DNA of 64,000 bases from Thamnaconus septentrionalis (taxonomy: Eukaryota > Chordata > Actinopteri > Tetraodontiformes > Monacanthidae). A program made the translations under genes and the position numbers. The stretch spans positions 1,867,015 through 1,931,014 of the forward strand of contig CM020508.1 of the NCBI GenBank assembly GCA_009823395.1, given 5' to 3'. Positions 13,600 to 27,214 of this stretch are shown here, piece after piece (within the stretch, counting starts at the first letter, position 1; each line of letters begins with the position of its first letter). The notes beneath the pieces were generated by a model. It saw only the letters and a program-made list of their open reading frames with translations. It was not told the DNA's origin and ran no database searches.

Positions 13600-13965
13600 T
13601 GATTTGTGTTCTAATTGAAAGCTGCTTAGGGATGCATTAATTAGTCAAGGCTTCTTTCCTCCTCCGCCGTTTACAGCCGTGATGAGCGGTGCCCACACAA
13701 AGCTCCCCGTGTAATTGATATTGTGAGCAAAGATCATAAAAATCTACCTAAATCAAATAAAAAATAGTTAATTGGCTGACTTATTACATTCCAGAGTCCA
13801 TTATGAAGAATTATTTTCCATTCCTTTTCTCTGCGAGGTAATTGAATTTCTAATGGAACATTTAGTTTTTGAAATGACCTTTTTCAATTAAAGCTCTTTA
13901 ATTGAAACTATATCTTTTTCAATCACTGCATGCCATTTAATTAAACTACAGGAGTTATGTAGGAC
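13600..13965. promoter_or_regulatory. Candidate conserved non-coding regulatory element
   Basis: This AT-rich, repeat-free block is dense in homeodomain-type cores: ATTAATTAG near 13636, TTAATTGG near 13770, GTAATTGAA near 13840, and TTTAATTAAAC near 13935. A perfect 12-bp palindrome of CAATTAA/TTAATTG lies at 13882-13907. Such clusters are typical of developmental enhancers in gene-poor vertebrate regions. Function is inferred from composition only. Confidence 0.35.
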
Positions 13966-15101
13966 AGTCTGCCGCTCAAATGATGTTCCCCTCTTTTTTT
14001 GACATTCAACACTTTTTGATCATTTGTGCCTTTGGCAAACTTGTGTGCGGCAAAATAATATCCAACAATCAATATTATTTCCCAATAAGGATTTTACAGA
14101 AGGATTCAGACACGGTGATGTTCACACAGCAATACAGTCTTAAGGTTTTGTCATTGTTATTTTTGATGGTTAACATCAATTTTTCAAATGCTGATGAATT
14201 TGATTGTGTAATCTGATTTGTATTATTGCACTTGAGGTTCATTTCAATGTGACAAATGCATTCTTTTAAAAAAACAAAATTATTTTCATCAAAGTTCTGT
14301 TATTTCAGACAAGTCTAAACTGAAAACTGTGTTCTGATTGGGAGGTATCCTGCAACTTTCACCCCCAAAAATATCATAAATGCTGCTCAGAAATACAGAC
14401 GCGTGGTTGGTACAGCAGTTAAACTGTATGGGATAGGTTGCTCCAAAACATCTAATTCACCTTCTAAATATAAGGACTGTTGTAGGATTGCTGCTTGGTT
14501 TTGTCATTTATTTAAATAAATGAAAATATAAATTATATTTTAAGACTTATACATACACATATATTTGCCCTCTACGCAGGATGGAAATGAAAAGTCAGGA
14601 GGCTGAGCGCTGATCCTTGAGGAACCTCGCGCGTGTATAGCAGAGAATCGTCGTGATCCACATCGGTTTTTAAACCCCTTTTTAGAAAATGTACCCAATA
14701 ACAAGGAGAAATCATTCCAGGGTTACACCCGTGCCCTGTTTGCTGTGTTTTTTTTCGAAGGGAAAATAAAGCAGAGTCAGTAAATCAGCACATCCAGCAC
14801 AACAACATCTGACACACACGGGTGCTGTGGCGGAGTGTTGTGTGTTGTTTGTGTGTTCTGTCTCACCTTTTGGCATCGCACAGTAACGCTGCCCCCACCC
14901 CTTTCACCCCCTTCAGTCCCCTCCCCCCCTCAAAATCTATATCACCTTTTCCATTCCAATCAAGTTCAACACCTCGAGGACGAGGAAGTCACCAAGATGT
15001 CAGATTTGGACTCAGGCTGTATGTTGGCAAACGACAGAAGAGAAACTGAAGATAAATCTTATTTCAAGCTGATTGTAGAAAACTCATCACAATACAGAGA
15101 C

Positions 15102-15172
<71 letters not shown>

Positions 15173-18079
15173 TTTTCATTACCCTCTTGTTAAAACATTC
15201 CCATCCACAAAATTCCCACCAGCCTCCTGGGAGTCGACACTTTTCCAAAATGAGATCAATACAGGAAATTGTCAGCCAGATATTGACACTTATTGAGAAA
15301 CAACGTTCTAATATCTGGTTGTGACTCATCACTACGTTTCCTCTCGACTCTGTTTCACTGTGACAGACAGTCAACGTGGCTCCAGTCGCTTCTCGTCGCT
15401 GTAATTGATTCGAACTGAAAGCGGCAACGCCGTCGTCATCCAGGATGAGTCGTCGTCATCGTTCCATCGCGAGCTTCGGTCTGCTGAAGATGAAGACAGT
15501 AGGGGGCGCAGTTGAAGACACGAGGGGACGCCAGCATTGAGACGCTAACGATGTCAGCGGAGGCATAATCAGCCGCCCGGCGGTCGGAACCTGCGCCGCT
15601 CGACGTCGACTGGAGGTCTGGAGACGACAGCAGGCGGCGCAGATGTCTGACAGGATGTGACCGAAAGGGACTAATAACTGGAGGAGGAGGGAGGATAGGA
15701 ACAACAACAACAACAACAACAGGACATCGGCAGCGGCGGCGGTCGTTTGCTTGTTTGCAGTGTTTTTTTGTTGTTTTTTTTTACCCTTGGAACAGAGGAT
15801 TCCTGTACATCCAATGTGACAAGACTTCCTCTTTTCTTTACTTCTGCCTCCGTGGCTGCGGGGGTAGGGGTGGATGGGGGGGGTGGCGGTCGGAGGCTGG
15901 GGGGGTGGGGCGGTGGGGAGGGGCTGCAGGGTCAGCGGCCTCTCGGCGCCGTCTGACACGGCCTCAGCGTCTCCCTGCCGGCCCACCAGACAGCGTGCAG
16001 CCATCTGCCCCATCTCAACCCCCTGCCCCCTTTCCTCCCAACAACATCAGGACGCCGATGACGCCGCCGCTGACAACACCACCACGAGCTAATTAGTGGA
16101 TTCGCCGTCCGGATCACACTTGGCGCCGAGGCGGAGGGCGACTCCCGTTAAAGGCAAATGTAGCATGTAAAAAGTGTGATTGTCTCCCTCTCGCTCGCTC
16201 GCTCGCTCTCGCCCGGCCCCCGTGGCGTGACGCTGATTAGCCGCGACACCCGACAGACAGCTGGAATGGCTGAGGGCCACCTGACTTCTGCAGGGCCGCC
16301 ATAGAAAGGAGCGGCGGGCCGAGCGAGCGGTGTTGGGGGGTGGGGGGTGTAGTCGTAGTGCAGATATAACACCCTGCCCCCCCCCCCCCCCCCCACCCCT
16401 ACTCCCCCAACCCCTGTCAGCGGTGAGACAGGCAGCACAAAGGCAGCGACAGGCCCCAACAGCGCCACCAACAGTTGTGTGTTCATGTCAAAGTCAGCTT
16501 TTCAAAAGTTGCCCGGAGCCCCGGAGGAGGAATAAAGACAGAATCTCAGCGGCGTTATTTTGAGAAATTCAAACCATCAGATGGAGGGGGTGGGGGAAGA
16601 GGAGGTGGGGGGGTCTATTGGCGACGATGAACTCTGCGCCCTCGCCGACGTCAGAACCGGATCGGAATTCTGTGTTAGTAGCTCAGACTTCCATCAGACT
16701 GACAGACTCCTATTTACATCTGGAACAGCAACTGCCAAATACACCATGTAAAGATATTTGCAAGGTTTAATAATTCCCTTCTTTCGCAACAGTACATTTC
16801 ACATGTTATAGACCATGTGATCTTCAAAAGCAGGAACCATTTACTCTCCTGACACACTGATTGGCTGATTATCATTCTGACATCACAAAGCAGAAATCTG
16901 GGATCCTAACCAGCCTCTAACTTCAGTTGGCCTCATGTAAAAACACGTACTGTTTCATGCAACAACAACACATGATGTTCATTTATAAATGTAGGACATT
17001 TTCACTGAGTTCATTGTCATAATCATTCCAGACTGGAAGTTGAGGTTTGCCAAAGCTGTTCGACTCCCTGGTGCAATGACGAAAAGTTTTTTCAAAGAAC
17101 TCCAATTATATTTATTATTTCCGTTAATTATTTAGCTTTATTAGCGACGGCGGGAGTAACAACCAGCCCACATCTGCTTTAACAGATCCAATCACCTGCA
17201 GCTAATCATCTTTGGTGTCAAAGTACGGCTTTTGTTAGGTCTTTGATGAAACCGTGAGTCTCAATAAGTCCTTTAGTGACAGAAAAAAACCTCCTGACAA
17301 AACTTGTCAAAACAAGTCCGTGGCTGCAGTTTTTCCCTCAGATATCCAACAGAAGACATTCAGTGGCGTCAGTCCAGAGGATCTTCAACATCAGGCGAGT
17401 GTTTCTCCATCTAACCTGAGGCCATCATCAGCTGATGAGGTCGGGAAACCCTCAGCTGAGCCCTCGTAAATATTGAGGAACGTCTCCTCACGTGGGAAAT
17501 GAGCGGAGCCTCTCCTTCACTCGGCTTGTTTGTTTAATTAAAAGACGAGGAAGAGGAGGAACTTGGCAGCTGCCGCCCGGCCTCAAGCCGACCGCCGCCG
17601 CCGCCGCCTGAAACCGTCACAGCAGATCTGAGGCTCGGCGGTCTGATCACATGACATTAAAGACGACGACAAAACAATAAAAGCAACGTGAAAGGCGCCG
17701 CTTTCCTGCTGTTAAACGTCAAAGCGGGAAGGTCTGGAGAGGTTTGTTGAGTTGTGTGTGTTTGTGCGTGTGTGTGTGTGTGTGTGTGTGCAGCCTCAGC
17801 AGCAGCAGCATAAAGTGGCCTCAGGCGCCTCCTCGGATTCATGCCGCTCGCTCCCCTGTCATTAAAAGCAGCCAGATATCAGAACCACGCTCGTCAACAT
17901 CGACAATAGTAACGGCAGTAAACAGGAAAACAGGAAGTCTATTGGCCAGAGTGAATCTCCTCCACTTCCTCCAGACTTTGTCCTCCCACAATCCCACCAA
18001 CTCACATAAAGGAGGCTCCGGCGGTAGCAGATAGCAGCTGCACCGCTCCTTTAAAAAAAAAAAAAATTAAATATATAAT
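13966..18079. other. Gene-free region with microsatellites
   Basis: No gene is recognised. There is an AT-rich stretch at 13980-14560, a long (TA)n at 15105-15170, an AAC repeat near 15700-15721, a G-rich stretch at 15855-15930, a GCTC run at 16193-16210, a C run at 16377-16395 and (GT)n at 17753-17790. Short open frames over the GC-rich part 15460-16560 lack homology signals that I can recognise. Confidence 0.55.
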
Positions 18080-18480
18080 TTCCAGTGTGCGGCACTGACA
18101 GGTTTGTGGAGAATACAGCGGAGCTCAAATCCCTGCTTTAATTGCTTTTCAGCGGCGCTAACAAAGGAGTCATTTGGACCACACACAAAGGCGCTCTCAG
18201 CTGGCCTGGCCCACTTATTTCCTGCAAGAAACTTTTAATTCAAAGTCCTTTGTAGATTAATTTTCTGATATGTTAAACATTGTTCCGCATACTAATTGAC
18301 ACCGTTTCACCCCCCCTTACCTCCACCCTCTTATTGTGCAAAGCAAGTCTTTTCAGCCGGGCGTAATTAAATGGGCCGGCAGGGTTTTTATGGCACACGT
18401 TGGAACAGAAATTAGACAATTAACGTTTCTGTCGGAGGGTTGAAATGACCGTCGACAGCCGCCGCCTCTCTTTTATGTGA
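18080..18480. promoter_or_regulatory. Candidate conserved non-coding regulatory element
   Basis: A repeat-free block of balanced composition lies between a poly-A run and another poly-A run. It has several homeodomain-like cores (CTTTAATTGC near 18138, GATTAATTTT near 18256, GTAATTAAAT near 18363, GACAATTAACG near 18415) and no open frame. It looks like vertebrate enhancer DNA. This is inference from texture, not proof. Confidence 0.3.
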
Positions 18481-18887
18481 CACATTTAGCGGTTTGAAAA
18501 AAAAAAAAAAACCATGCATGATCCACTAATATTTAGTATTACAAGCCAAACGCTGGAGAGCAGACAAGAGTCAACACATCTGCTCCTCACAGTGGCATTA
18601 TTGTTATAATCGTTTAAATTAAACAGATATTGTTGGTTGTTTTGTTTTTTTTTACCCACAAGGAAACATCGTTTCTTCTCCCCTTGTCATGTCAGAAACT
18701 GGAAACATTGCTGCAGACAATGTATATATTTTTTATTTGGGATTTTATTATGGAGAAGCAGGAGAAACAAGTCGTTTTATTCTCAGTTGAGAAGTCATGG
18801 AGTACCTGCGCCACCCTGTGGTATCAGATGGAAGTTAACTCGACGGAGAGAAAGGTCTAGCAATGATATGAGGGGTGCACTCATTCA

Positions 18888-18888
<1 letters not shown>

Positions 18889-18918
<30 letters not shown>

Positions 18919-18919
18919 C
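18889..18919. repeat. (CA)n microsatellite
   Basis: A pure CA repeat. A short GGGTTAGGGTTAG telomere-like motif follows at about 18938-18951. Confidence 0.95.
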
Positions 18920-19079
18920 AGTGACCAGTATGAGGGTGAGGGTTAGGGTTAGTGTGAGAGCGATAGCAGGAAATTTAACACACGTGCTCCTCTTGTAACA
19001 CTACCACATGACACCGGGGAGGGAAAAGGCTAATTGGGCCCAATTTGGACATTTTCACTTAAGGGTGTACTCATTTTTG

Positions 19080-20470
19080 CTGTCAGTGCTTTAGACATTT
19101 ATTTCTATTTTGTGTTGAGTTATTTTGATGAGAAATTAAATTTACTCTATTACACAAGCTGTGCATGGCACACATTGTATCTGTCGAGTCGACACTTCAT
19201 CGACCGACTCCCAAGGTTCGAGTCCCTCAGAAGCATTCATCCCAATAAGAAGGTCAATGCCATCTATATCCTGTATCTCTATGTTTTTTCAAATATGGCC
19301 CTTTTATCAGGTCTTCTTCTTTTGGAATGTTGAGAAACAGGCATATTTTCGTGTGTGAACACGTCAGACAGTTGAATGAAGTAACTGTTGTCCAGACCAC
19401 CAACTTCCAGATCCTTGACATGATAACTTCTGTGTGTCTTAAGTTGATTCATGGCACACAAAAGAACACTGGTCCTTTGTCCTGTCTCCTACATTCAGCC
19501 TTCTCAACAAGCTCTGCTTGTATGCAGAAATCATCCTTCAATAGATCTTTTGCCCTTTTGTAACTCAGGGTTGGAGGAAGATGATGACAGCTGCGGACTA
19601 GATCTTTAGGATGCCCTCTGGTGAGCTGCTGTCAGCAATCACTGTTGTCATCAGTCTATTTTTCTACTCCTTTTTCAAATGCTCTGATAAAAGTTTTATA
19701 TTGCAGAGGATCATCATCATATATAGGAATGTCTCTCGGTGGTAAAGTGGAAGAGAGATTTTGTTGAACCAAAAGAGCAGTGATGTCATTTTACCACTGA
19801 ATACTGTCACATATGTTGCTTGAATTACCACCATTCACCACCAGGGGCGCAGTACTGCCATAGCTCTGAGCACCGTGTGTATGAGTCTGAATGCGCCGCT
19901 TCGGAAGAGAATAATGATTCAGCTCATGTGCCCGTGCAGATGATCCATGGGTTGTTTCTTTAGGTATGACAACAGGTTGATGATGTCATATTTTGTCAAC
20001 ACACTTTGTGTATTGAGCACTTTGACAGGTAATTCATTTCCATATGAATTTAATTCAGGTGATGTTTCACTTTGAGCTGTTGCTTTTATTAAATTAGAGT
20101 TCATCCCATCAGGAACTCTAGAGCTGTTCCTTTACCCCATGATCTCCTGTACATTTACTTTTACGGTGGTTGCTGCCAGCTCCGCTTCCAGTTCTAGTTG
20201 CTCTTTCATCCTTTTAAATTGTTCTCGTTGTGCTTCAAGCTCACACTTTTTCTTCTGGGCAGCACCTCATTCCATGAGAGCAGCCTTTTCTGTCTGAGCT
20301 CGAATGCGAGCAGAAGATGTTGAGGATGCGCATGATGATGAACAACGGGGTTTGGAACATCTGAAACACTATTGTCTATCGTATTGCTGCATTGTGCGGT
20401 ACTTTCAACAATAGGTGTGACCTTTTCACCCTTCATCAATCAACTGGCTGTGTGCGTTCGTACATCTTTA
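19080..20470 (-). pseudogene. Decayed BEL/Pao-like retrotransposon fragment
   Basis: Read on the minus strand, the stretch around 20440-20150 encodes a charged coiled-coil segment rich in Glu, Lys, Ala and Leu. Its wording (for example KEQLELEAELAAT) matches the gag-side proteins of fish BEL/Pao retroelements, interrupted by an in-frame stop near 20265. Further on, around 19460-19200 minus, a protease-region-like segment can be read in pieces, including FIQLSDVFT, then after a frame change DIDGIDLLIGMNASEGLEPW. The copy is broken by stops and frameshifts and has no reverse transcriptase or LTRs that I can recognise. Family assignment rests on remembered patterns in such elements, so the class is fairly likely and the exact clade unsure. 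Confidence 0.6.
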
Positions 20471-22400
20471 ATGAAACCATCCAGTGGCGGACTGTCAGGG
20501 CCAGCTAGGCCTTCTCTGCTGGCCTAACCACACTTAGAAAAGTACTTGTATATTTATGTCTTTTAATATCCACTTGGTTGCGTTGCTTCCATTGTTGTAT
20601 ATTACGGTAGTGTTTTTATCCAATCATTTTTCAGCTAGCTTGTGTTGTCAGGTTCTATGAAATCTGCCTGAGGCCAGCAGAACCAACATAGCGGGTGCCT
20701 GTCCGCTGTAAGTGAGCGGAACACAGTTGCGATAGCCAATCAGATCTCGAGTCTGCAATGCCAAGGCCAGCTAGCTTTCCACTGAACTTCACGTGTACGC
20801 ATCCTGTGATTGGACAAGCCCCGAGAACCTCTAAAACTGAGATCCTTTTGCCTCCACAGCAAACCCACAAAGATTTTTGCTTGTTTACATTTAATGTTTT
20901 GTGCCTTCTGACAGTTTTCATTATACATTTCCAAACCTTAAGGAGTGAGTTTAATTGTTCTTCTCACCTTTTCAAGTTCCTGTCCAACAGCGTCATCCTT
21001 CGGCTGAGCATCAGACTTGACAGACATATTGATTAATATGGTCCTTTTAGACTTCCGTTTGAAAACCGCAGGTTCAGAGTATGCAGTTATCCAATACGGT
21101 AGCCGTTTTCCAATACCGCTTGATTGTAGCTTATCCAATAAAGCTCAACTGTCCATGTAGCCTCTCTCCATGTGCGCTCCGGCTCTCCACATTGTCAATC
21201 AGGTCAGCCTCGTCAATCAGGTGATTAGGGCCAGCAGTGCAGTCGCTGATTTTGAATGAACAGTTCTTTGTTTTCGTGAGGAAACAATCCTGAAACTACA
21301 TGTGAATAATCCAAAATGTACATATCCAGTTTTGTAGAGCAGGTTTTCACTAAAATGTAATTTCAATTTTCTATCATTGCTTAAAGACTTCAGTTCGAAC
21401 CCATTTCACTCTTGCCATTAGTGTACAGGAGTGTTTTCTTTATGCAGACCCTAAGACAGAAGGTCCAGTCCATTGTTGTAGGCTTTTCTTGTCTTTATTT
21501 TTCATAATCCAAAATAAAACCAACTCTTTGTCCAAAATCCAGCTTCCTGCCTCAGGTCTGGCAAAAACCTGTGCTCTCCTACTATCTGTGCTCTACCCCT
21601 TACTCTCACCTACACACCAATATATATCATTTTCCCAACTGCTGCCACCTTGTGTTAAAAATAATAATGAACGCTGTGCAGTGTAAACAATAAAAAAAAA
21701 AACAATAACATGCCAACACCAAATAAAACCTCCCCTACAGTACCAGTAGTCATCAAATGTCATTTCTTCAGTGTTGTCCCATGAAAAGATATAATTAAAT
21801 ATTTGCAAACATGTGAAGGGGCACATTTATGAATACATACATGTTGTATAAACAGCCTGGAGTTGTTGTTTTTTTTAGTCACTGCTAACTGGATATTTCT
21901 TCAGTACAGGAAATTGTCTTTTAATGATTATTTTCGGCTCAGAGGTCATTATCCACAGTGACACCTGGTGCTTTTCTCAGAAAGAAAATCTCAGACATAC
22001 CAGGTGACATAAACACCTGACACCTGCACAATGGCCCTCGGGTTCTTTGTCCTGGTGTGAAACGGCATATTAAAACCCTGAGAACTATTGTCCGATAAGT
22101 GGCTTGACGAAGCCGGGTGGACCAGTTTCGGAGGAGATGGGTACGTCGGTCAGAAATGTCAGCTTCGTTTCCACTGTGAAAGGTTGTGATGTTGGAACTT
22201 GTGTCTGAAAATATGTTGTAATTTTTAATCACCGTTATTATTGTTTTTATTTTGTGATATTATGCCACCAACAGAGACAGTGATGCCTTGTTTTGTTTGT
22301 TTGTTTTTGTCTTGCCCTCTTTCTTACTACTTTTCTTACTGAAACTTATTACCGCTTAATAATCCCATCACCACCAGAGGGCGCCTTCGAGCTGCAATAC
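20471..22400. other. Intergenic stretch upstream of glul
   Basis: No exon is recognised. The segment 20480-21250 has motifs such as GGGCCAGCTAGGCC and GGCCAGCAGAACC that look like an old dispersed repeat, but I cannot name it. The remainder to 22400 is AT-rich unique-looking DNA leading into the glul promoter. Confidence 0.45.
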
Positions 22401-22407
22401 GGTGGTC

Positions 22408-22568
22408 CACGTGAAGGGAGGCCAGTCCCGGGCCTCCACATGCGTCGCATTTGGCATTTTTGTGGTCCTTTATGTCTTTCCGGGGTTTATGCAAAAAAAA
22501 ACGTCACGTGCTGCTCACACTGCTGCCGCGGTCGGCCTATCAGCGGCGGCGGTGGTCTGGCATATAAG
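22408..22568 (+). promoter_or_regulatory. glul: glul promoter: TATA box with upstream E-boxes
   Basis: A TATA-like element (TATAAG at 22563-22568, within CATATAAGCC) lies about 80 bases upstream of a strong splice donor (CAGCAG then GTAGGT, exon end at 22646). This fits a short non-coding first exon starting near 22593. Two canonical E-boxes CACGTG lie upstream at 22408-22413 and 22505-22510. Vertebrate glutamine synthetase genes have a non-coding first exon, which agrees with this reading. The transcription start is inferred, not seen. Confidence 0.6.
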
Positions 22569-22592
22569 CCACCTTGGTTTTCGGAGAGGAGA

Positions 22593-22646
22593 CAAGGGGA
22601 GAGAAACAGTAGTGGAGCATCTACACATCATCACACTGGGCAGCAG
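22593..22646 (+). other. glul: Predicted 5' non-coding exon of glul
   Basis: The segment is bounded on the left by the expected distance from TATAAG and on the right by a donor GTAGGT at 22647. A (GT)n microsatellite (22654-22701) follows immediately inside intron 1. The matching acceptor lies just before the ATG at 23342 (CCTAG near 23333 or CCCAG ending 23341). Confidence 0.5.
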
Positions 22647-22651
22647 GTAGG

Positions 22652-22653
<2 letters not shown>

Positions 22654-22701
<48 letters not shown>
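22654..22701. repeat. (GT)n microsatellite in glul intron 1
   Basis: A pure GT repeat directly downstream of the predicted first-exon donor. Confidence 0.95.
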
Positions 22702-22704
<3 letters not shown>

Positions 22705-23341
22705 AGTTGCTGATGCACCTGCATTTTAAGCACACAGCCGGTACATGTAACATCAGACGAATTTAACTTGTGTAGTATTAGAATTGTTTAGCAGAAAGAG
22801 ACTCAAAGAGTCTTTTAAATGAGTCGTTGGTTTCAGTGGAAAACTTTGGGAATCCAGCAGTAAATCTATAGGGGGAAAAAAGCAAGTTTTTTTAAACCTG
22901 ATTTTGGTGTCAGTCCATGCTGGTTGGTTCATCTTGACACACACAGCAGACCAACATATGGTTTAGACTGCTGAACAACAATACAGGGCACATAGAAACA
23001 GCAGTGAATTCAGTGGTAGCTTCTCAATGTTGGAAGATCTTTTTGAAAGTCCTCTGCCTAGTTTTGGTCCTGGGGCTAACCCATCCGTGGGTCAGGACGC
23101 CTCATAAAGGGCGAGCGTGTCTTTCAGGTACATTTAAGACCATGAAGTGCTTTAAAGACCGGCAATGGAATTGTAACAATCAATCCTTTGACTAACAGGA
23201 AGCCAGTGCACTGATCTAAGAACAGCTGTGTCATACCTTCTTGGTGTCGATTCTGTATGCAGCATTTTGAGTCAGCTGCTGCTCTCTTGATGTCTCGACT
23301 CTTCCAATAAACCTCTGCCCCTCTAGTTTCCTAGAGCCCAG

Positions 23342-24927
<1,586 letters not shown>

Positions 24928-25235
24928 AGAAGTTTCAGTCATGACAGGAAGGTTCAATCTGACAGACGCAAAGCTGCTTCGGCAACACGTAAACCTTTCA
25001 GCACTTTCAATGCTGCCACTGTACCAACATTTATACTCATGTTTTCCCTCTGTCTCATTAGTTTTGTATAAAATGTTCAAAATCTTGTACTTTCTATTTT
25101 GACTTAACTGTCCTGAGGGAACCTAAAAGCATTTGATTGTTTTTATTTTCAGTTGCGGTGTCACGTTGCGGATCAACTGTGACCGTGCTTGAATGTTTAG
25201 TTGGTTTTTCTCTAACTGTCAAAAACAGTTGTACT

Positions 25236-25241
25236 AATAAA
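25236..25241 (+). terminator. glul: glul polyadenylation signal
   Basis: AATAAA lies 309 bases after the glul stop codon, within ACTAATAAAAAAAAGC. It is the first canonical signal downstream on this strand. Confidence 0.7.
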
Positions 25242-25304
25242 AAAAAGCTAACATTTATATGTCTTCTTCTCACTGGAGTTCTTGCTCTTACACCAAATTA
25301 ACAT

Positions 25305-25343
<39 letters not shown>

Positions 25344-26660
25344 TTTTAATTTTATTTATTTTTTTGTCAGATCCAAATCTAAGACTATAGGGCTCTTTCT
25401 TAAACAGGGTATGAGACTCTTACGTCCCACAACACAGGGTGCTTTCAAAAAGTTAGGCGATTGGGATTAAAATAAGGTCGCAATAAATCAGAAACATCAC
25501 GACCGGAAAGCAGTGAGTTAAAAAGAAGCACTGCCGTTGCTATTTTGCCTCTAATCTCTCACATGACAGTGGCCTGTGCTTCTTGGGGGTGGGGGGGTGC
25601 GACTTCCTCACGTGACCACCAGAGGGTGACAGTCGGTCCCAACCCTCCCCGCTCACTCTTTTTCCTGGTTGAGAAAAAATGGGGAGATGTAGTGCAGTGT
25701 CACTGGAGCCCGGAGGAGCCAGAGCCAATCACCAGTGTCATCAGCAAAAAGACCAATAGAGGCAGCCAGCCAAGTTACTGATATGACTGATACAAAACGT
25801 GTTAGACGAGCCTTTATTCGGCTGGAATGAGGTTTCAGAGGTTTGTCAGGTCAGGTCATCAGATCAATCTATAGTTAGTGGGGAAGGACGTTCTTTCTTT
25901 GTGTCCTGTTACTCATGCATTGCAGCCATCAGGCTAAAGTGAATGCATGAGAAAGCTCACAGTCAAGGAATTGAGCAAGAATTTATTAATTTTTTACTTA
26001 TGAACAAACAATATTTGGTTGTTTATCTATCCATAAACAAATTGTATTTTGTGATTTATTTATTGAATTGAGTTATAATAAGTGGATTAAATTGTATTCC
26101 TTGAACTTACAGGAGAAAATTGCAGTTATAATAACTTAAGTCCTGCCAAAGCTTCATACATAGCAGGGTCTCTGTTTCAATGATTCTTTTTTTTTTCTTC
26201 TAGAGGTAAAGTTATTTAGAGACACAGAGGATATATTAAAAATCCTGACCTGTGATTTGTTTTTATTTAATTTTTTTTGCTATGAAAAGTACAAATATGG
26301 GTAAAACTTTTATTTTTCTCTCTGGACTGCGGCTGTCATGTGCGGCCAAGATTTGACCTACAGGAGACCTTTATGTTGCTGAACTTCAGGGTGTCAGGTT
26401 ACAAATATACAGCTGGGACAAACACTTTGGTTTTTCTCGTGTCCCCAGAGCCATTGTGTTCGAGTGATGGGAATTCCGGCTCTTTTCAGAGAACCTGCCA
26501 ACAGTCTCACTAAAAAGAGCCGACTCTTTTGGCTCCCAAGCAGCTTCTTCGATTTTTTTGTTGCTTATATTATTTCACGACCAAATGATGTGCTAAAATT
26601 AATGACTAGTGTTATTAAATGTGCATTATTTATACATTCAGCTAAATTTATTTAGTTTAG
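25242..26660. other. Intergenic, AT-rich
   Basis: No gene is recognised. There is a (TTTA)n repeat at 25303-25346. The stretch 26455-26660 (AAAAAGAGCCGACTCTTTTG and the AT-rich part after it) looks like the end of an old dispersed fish repeat, but I cannot name the family with confidence. Confidence 0.5.
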
Positions 26661-26675
26661 CCAAGATTGGCAACT

Positions 26676-26775
26676 CAATCGTAACCCTAACCGCAACCGC
26701 AACCCAAATCCTAACCTGAGCTAGAACCCTAACCCAAACTCTAACACCAACCCTTATTCAAACCCCAACCCGCGC
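26676..26775. repeat. Degenerate telomere-like CCCTAA array
   Basis: About 100 bases of loosely repeated CCCTAACC, CGCAACC and CCCAAAC-type hexamers to nonamers. A few more (CCTAACCCTATTCC) occur near 27341. This resembles an eroded interstitial telomeric repeat or the head of an old retroposon array. Confidence 0.5.
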
Positions 26776-27112
26776 TCCTTTACGGTTGGAATATAACTGT
26801 TGTTCTGTTGGACATATGCTGCTTACCTTTTTTTGGGGGATTCTGTTTACGGTTGCCCTGCCTGAAGAAGACCCCGCTGGGTCAAAACGTTGCGATCAGA
26901 AGCCTTCTCCTTTTTCCTTTTGTTCGTTTGTATGGCAATTGTTTGCCTCTACTAAGACTGTAATTTTAAAACAATCTGCTCATTAAATCAATCACTGTTT
27001 TTTGGAAAGCACCTGAACTCTGCCATTTTTCCGGTTCCGGTGAAAATCAGAAAAAAATATCCTTTTTCTTACCTTCGCAACATCACCGGTGGAGTTACAC
27101 GGCTCAACCTTT

Positions 27113-27148
27113 GGGTGTGATTGAAAGCGCTGTACAAATAAAAGTTGG

Positions 27149-27189
<41 letters not shown>

Positions 27190-27210
27190 GATTGATTGAT
27201 TGATTGATTG
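27113..27210 (+). mobile_element. Retroposon 3' tail with (TTGA)n
   Basis: The phrase GAAAGCGCTGTACAAATAAA followed by a run of ATTGATTG repeats is a well-known 3' end of truncated fish LINE or SINE copies. The body upstream is not recognised, so the copy is probably 5' truncated. Confidence 0.6.
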
Positions 27211-27214
27211 AATG

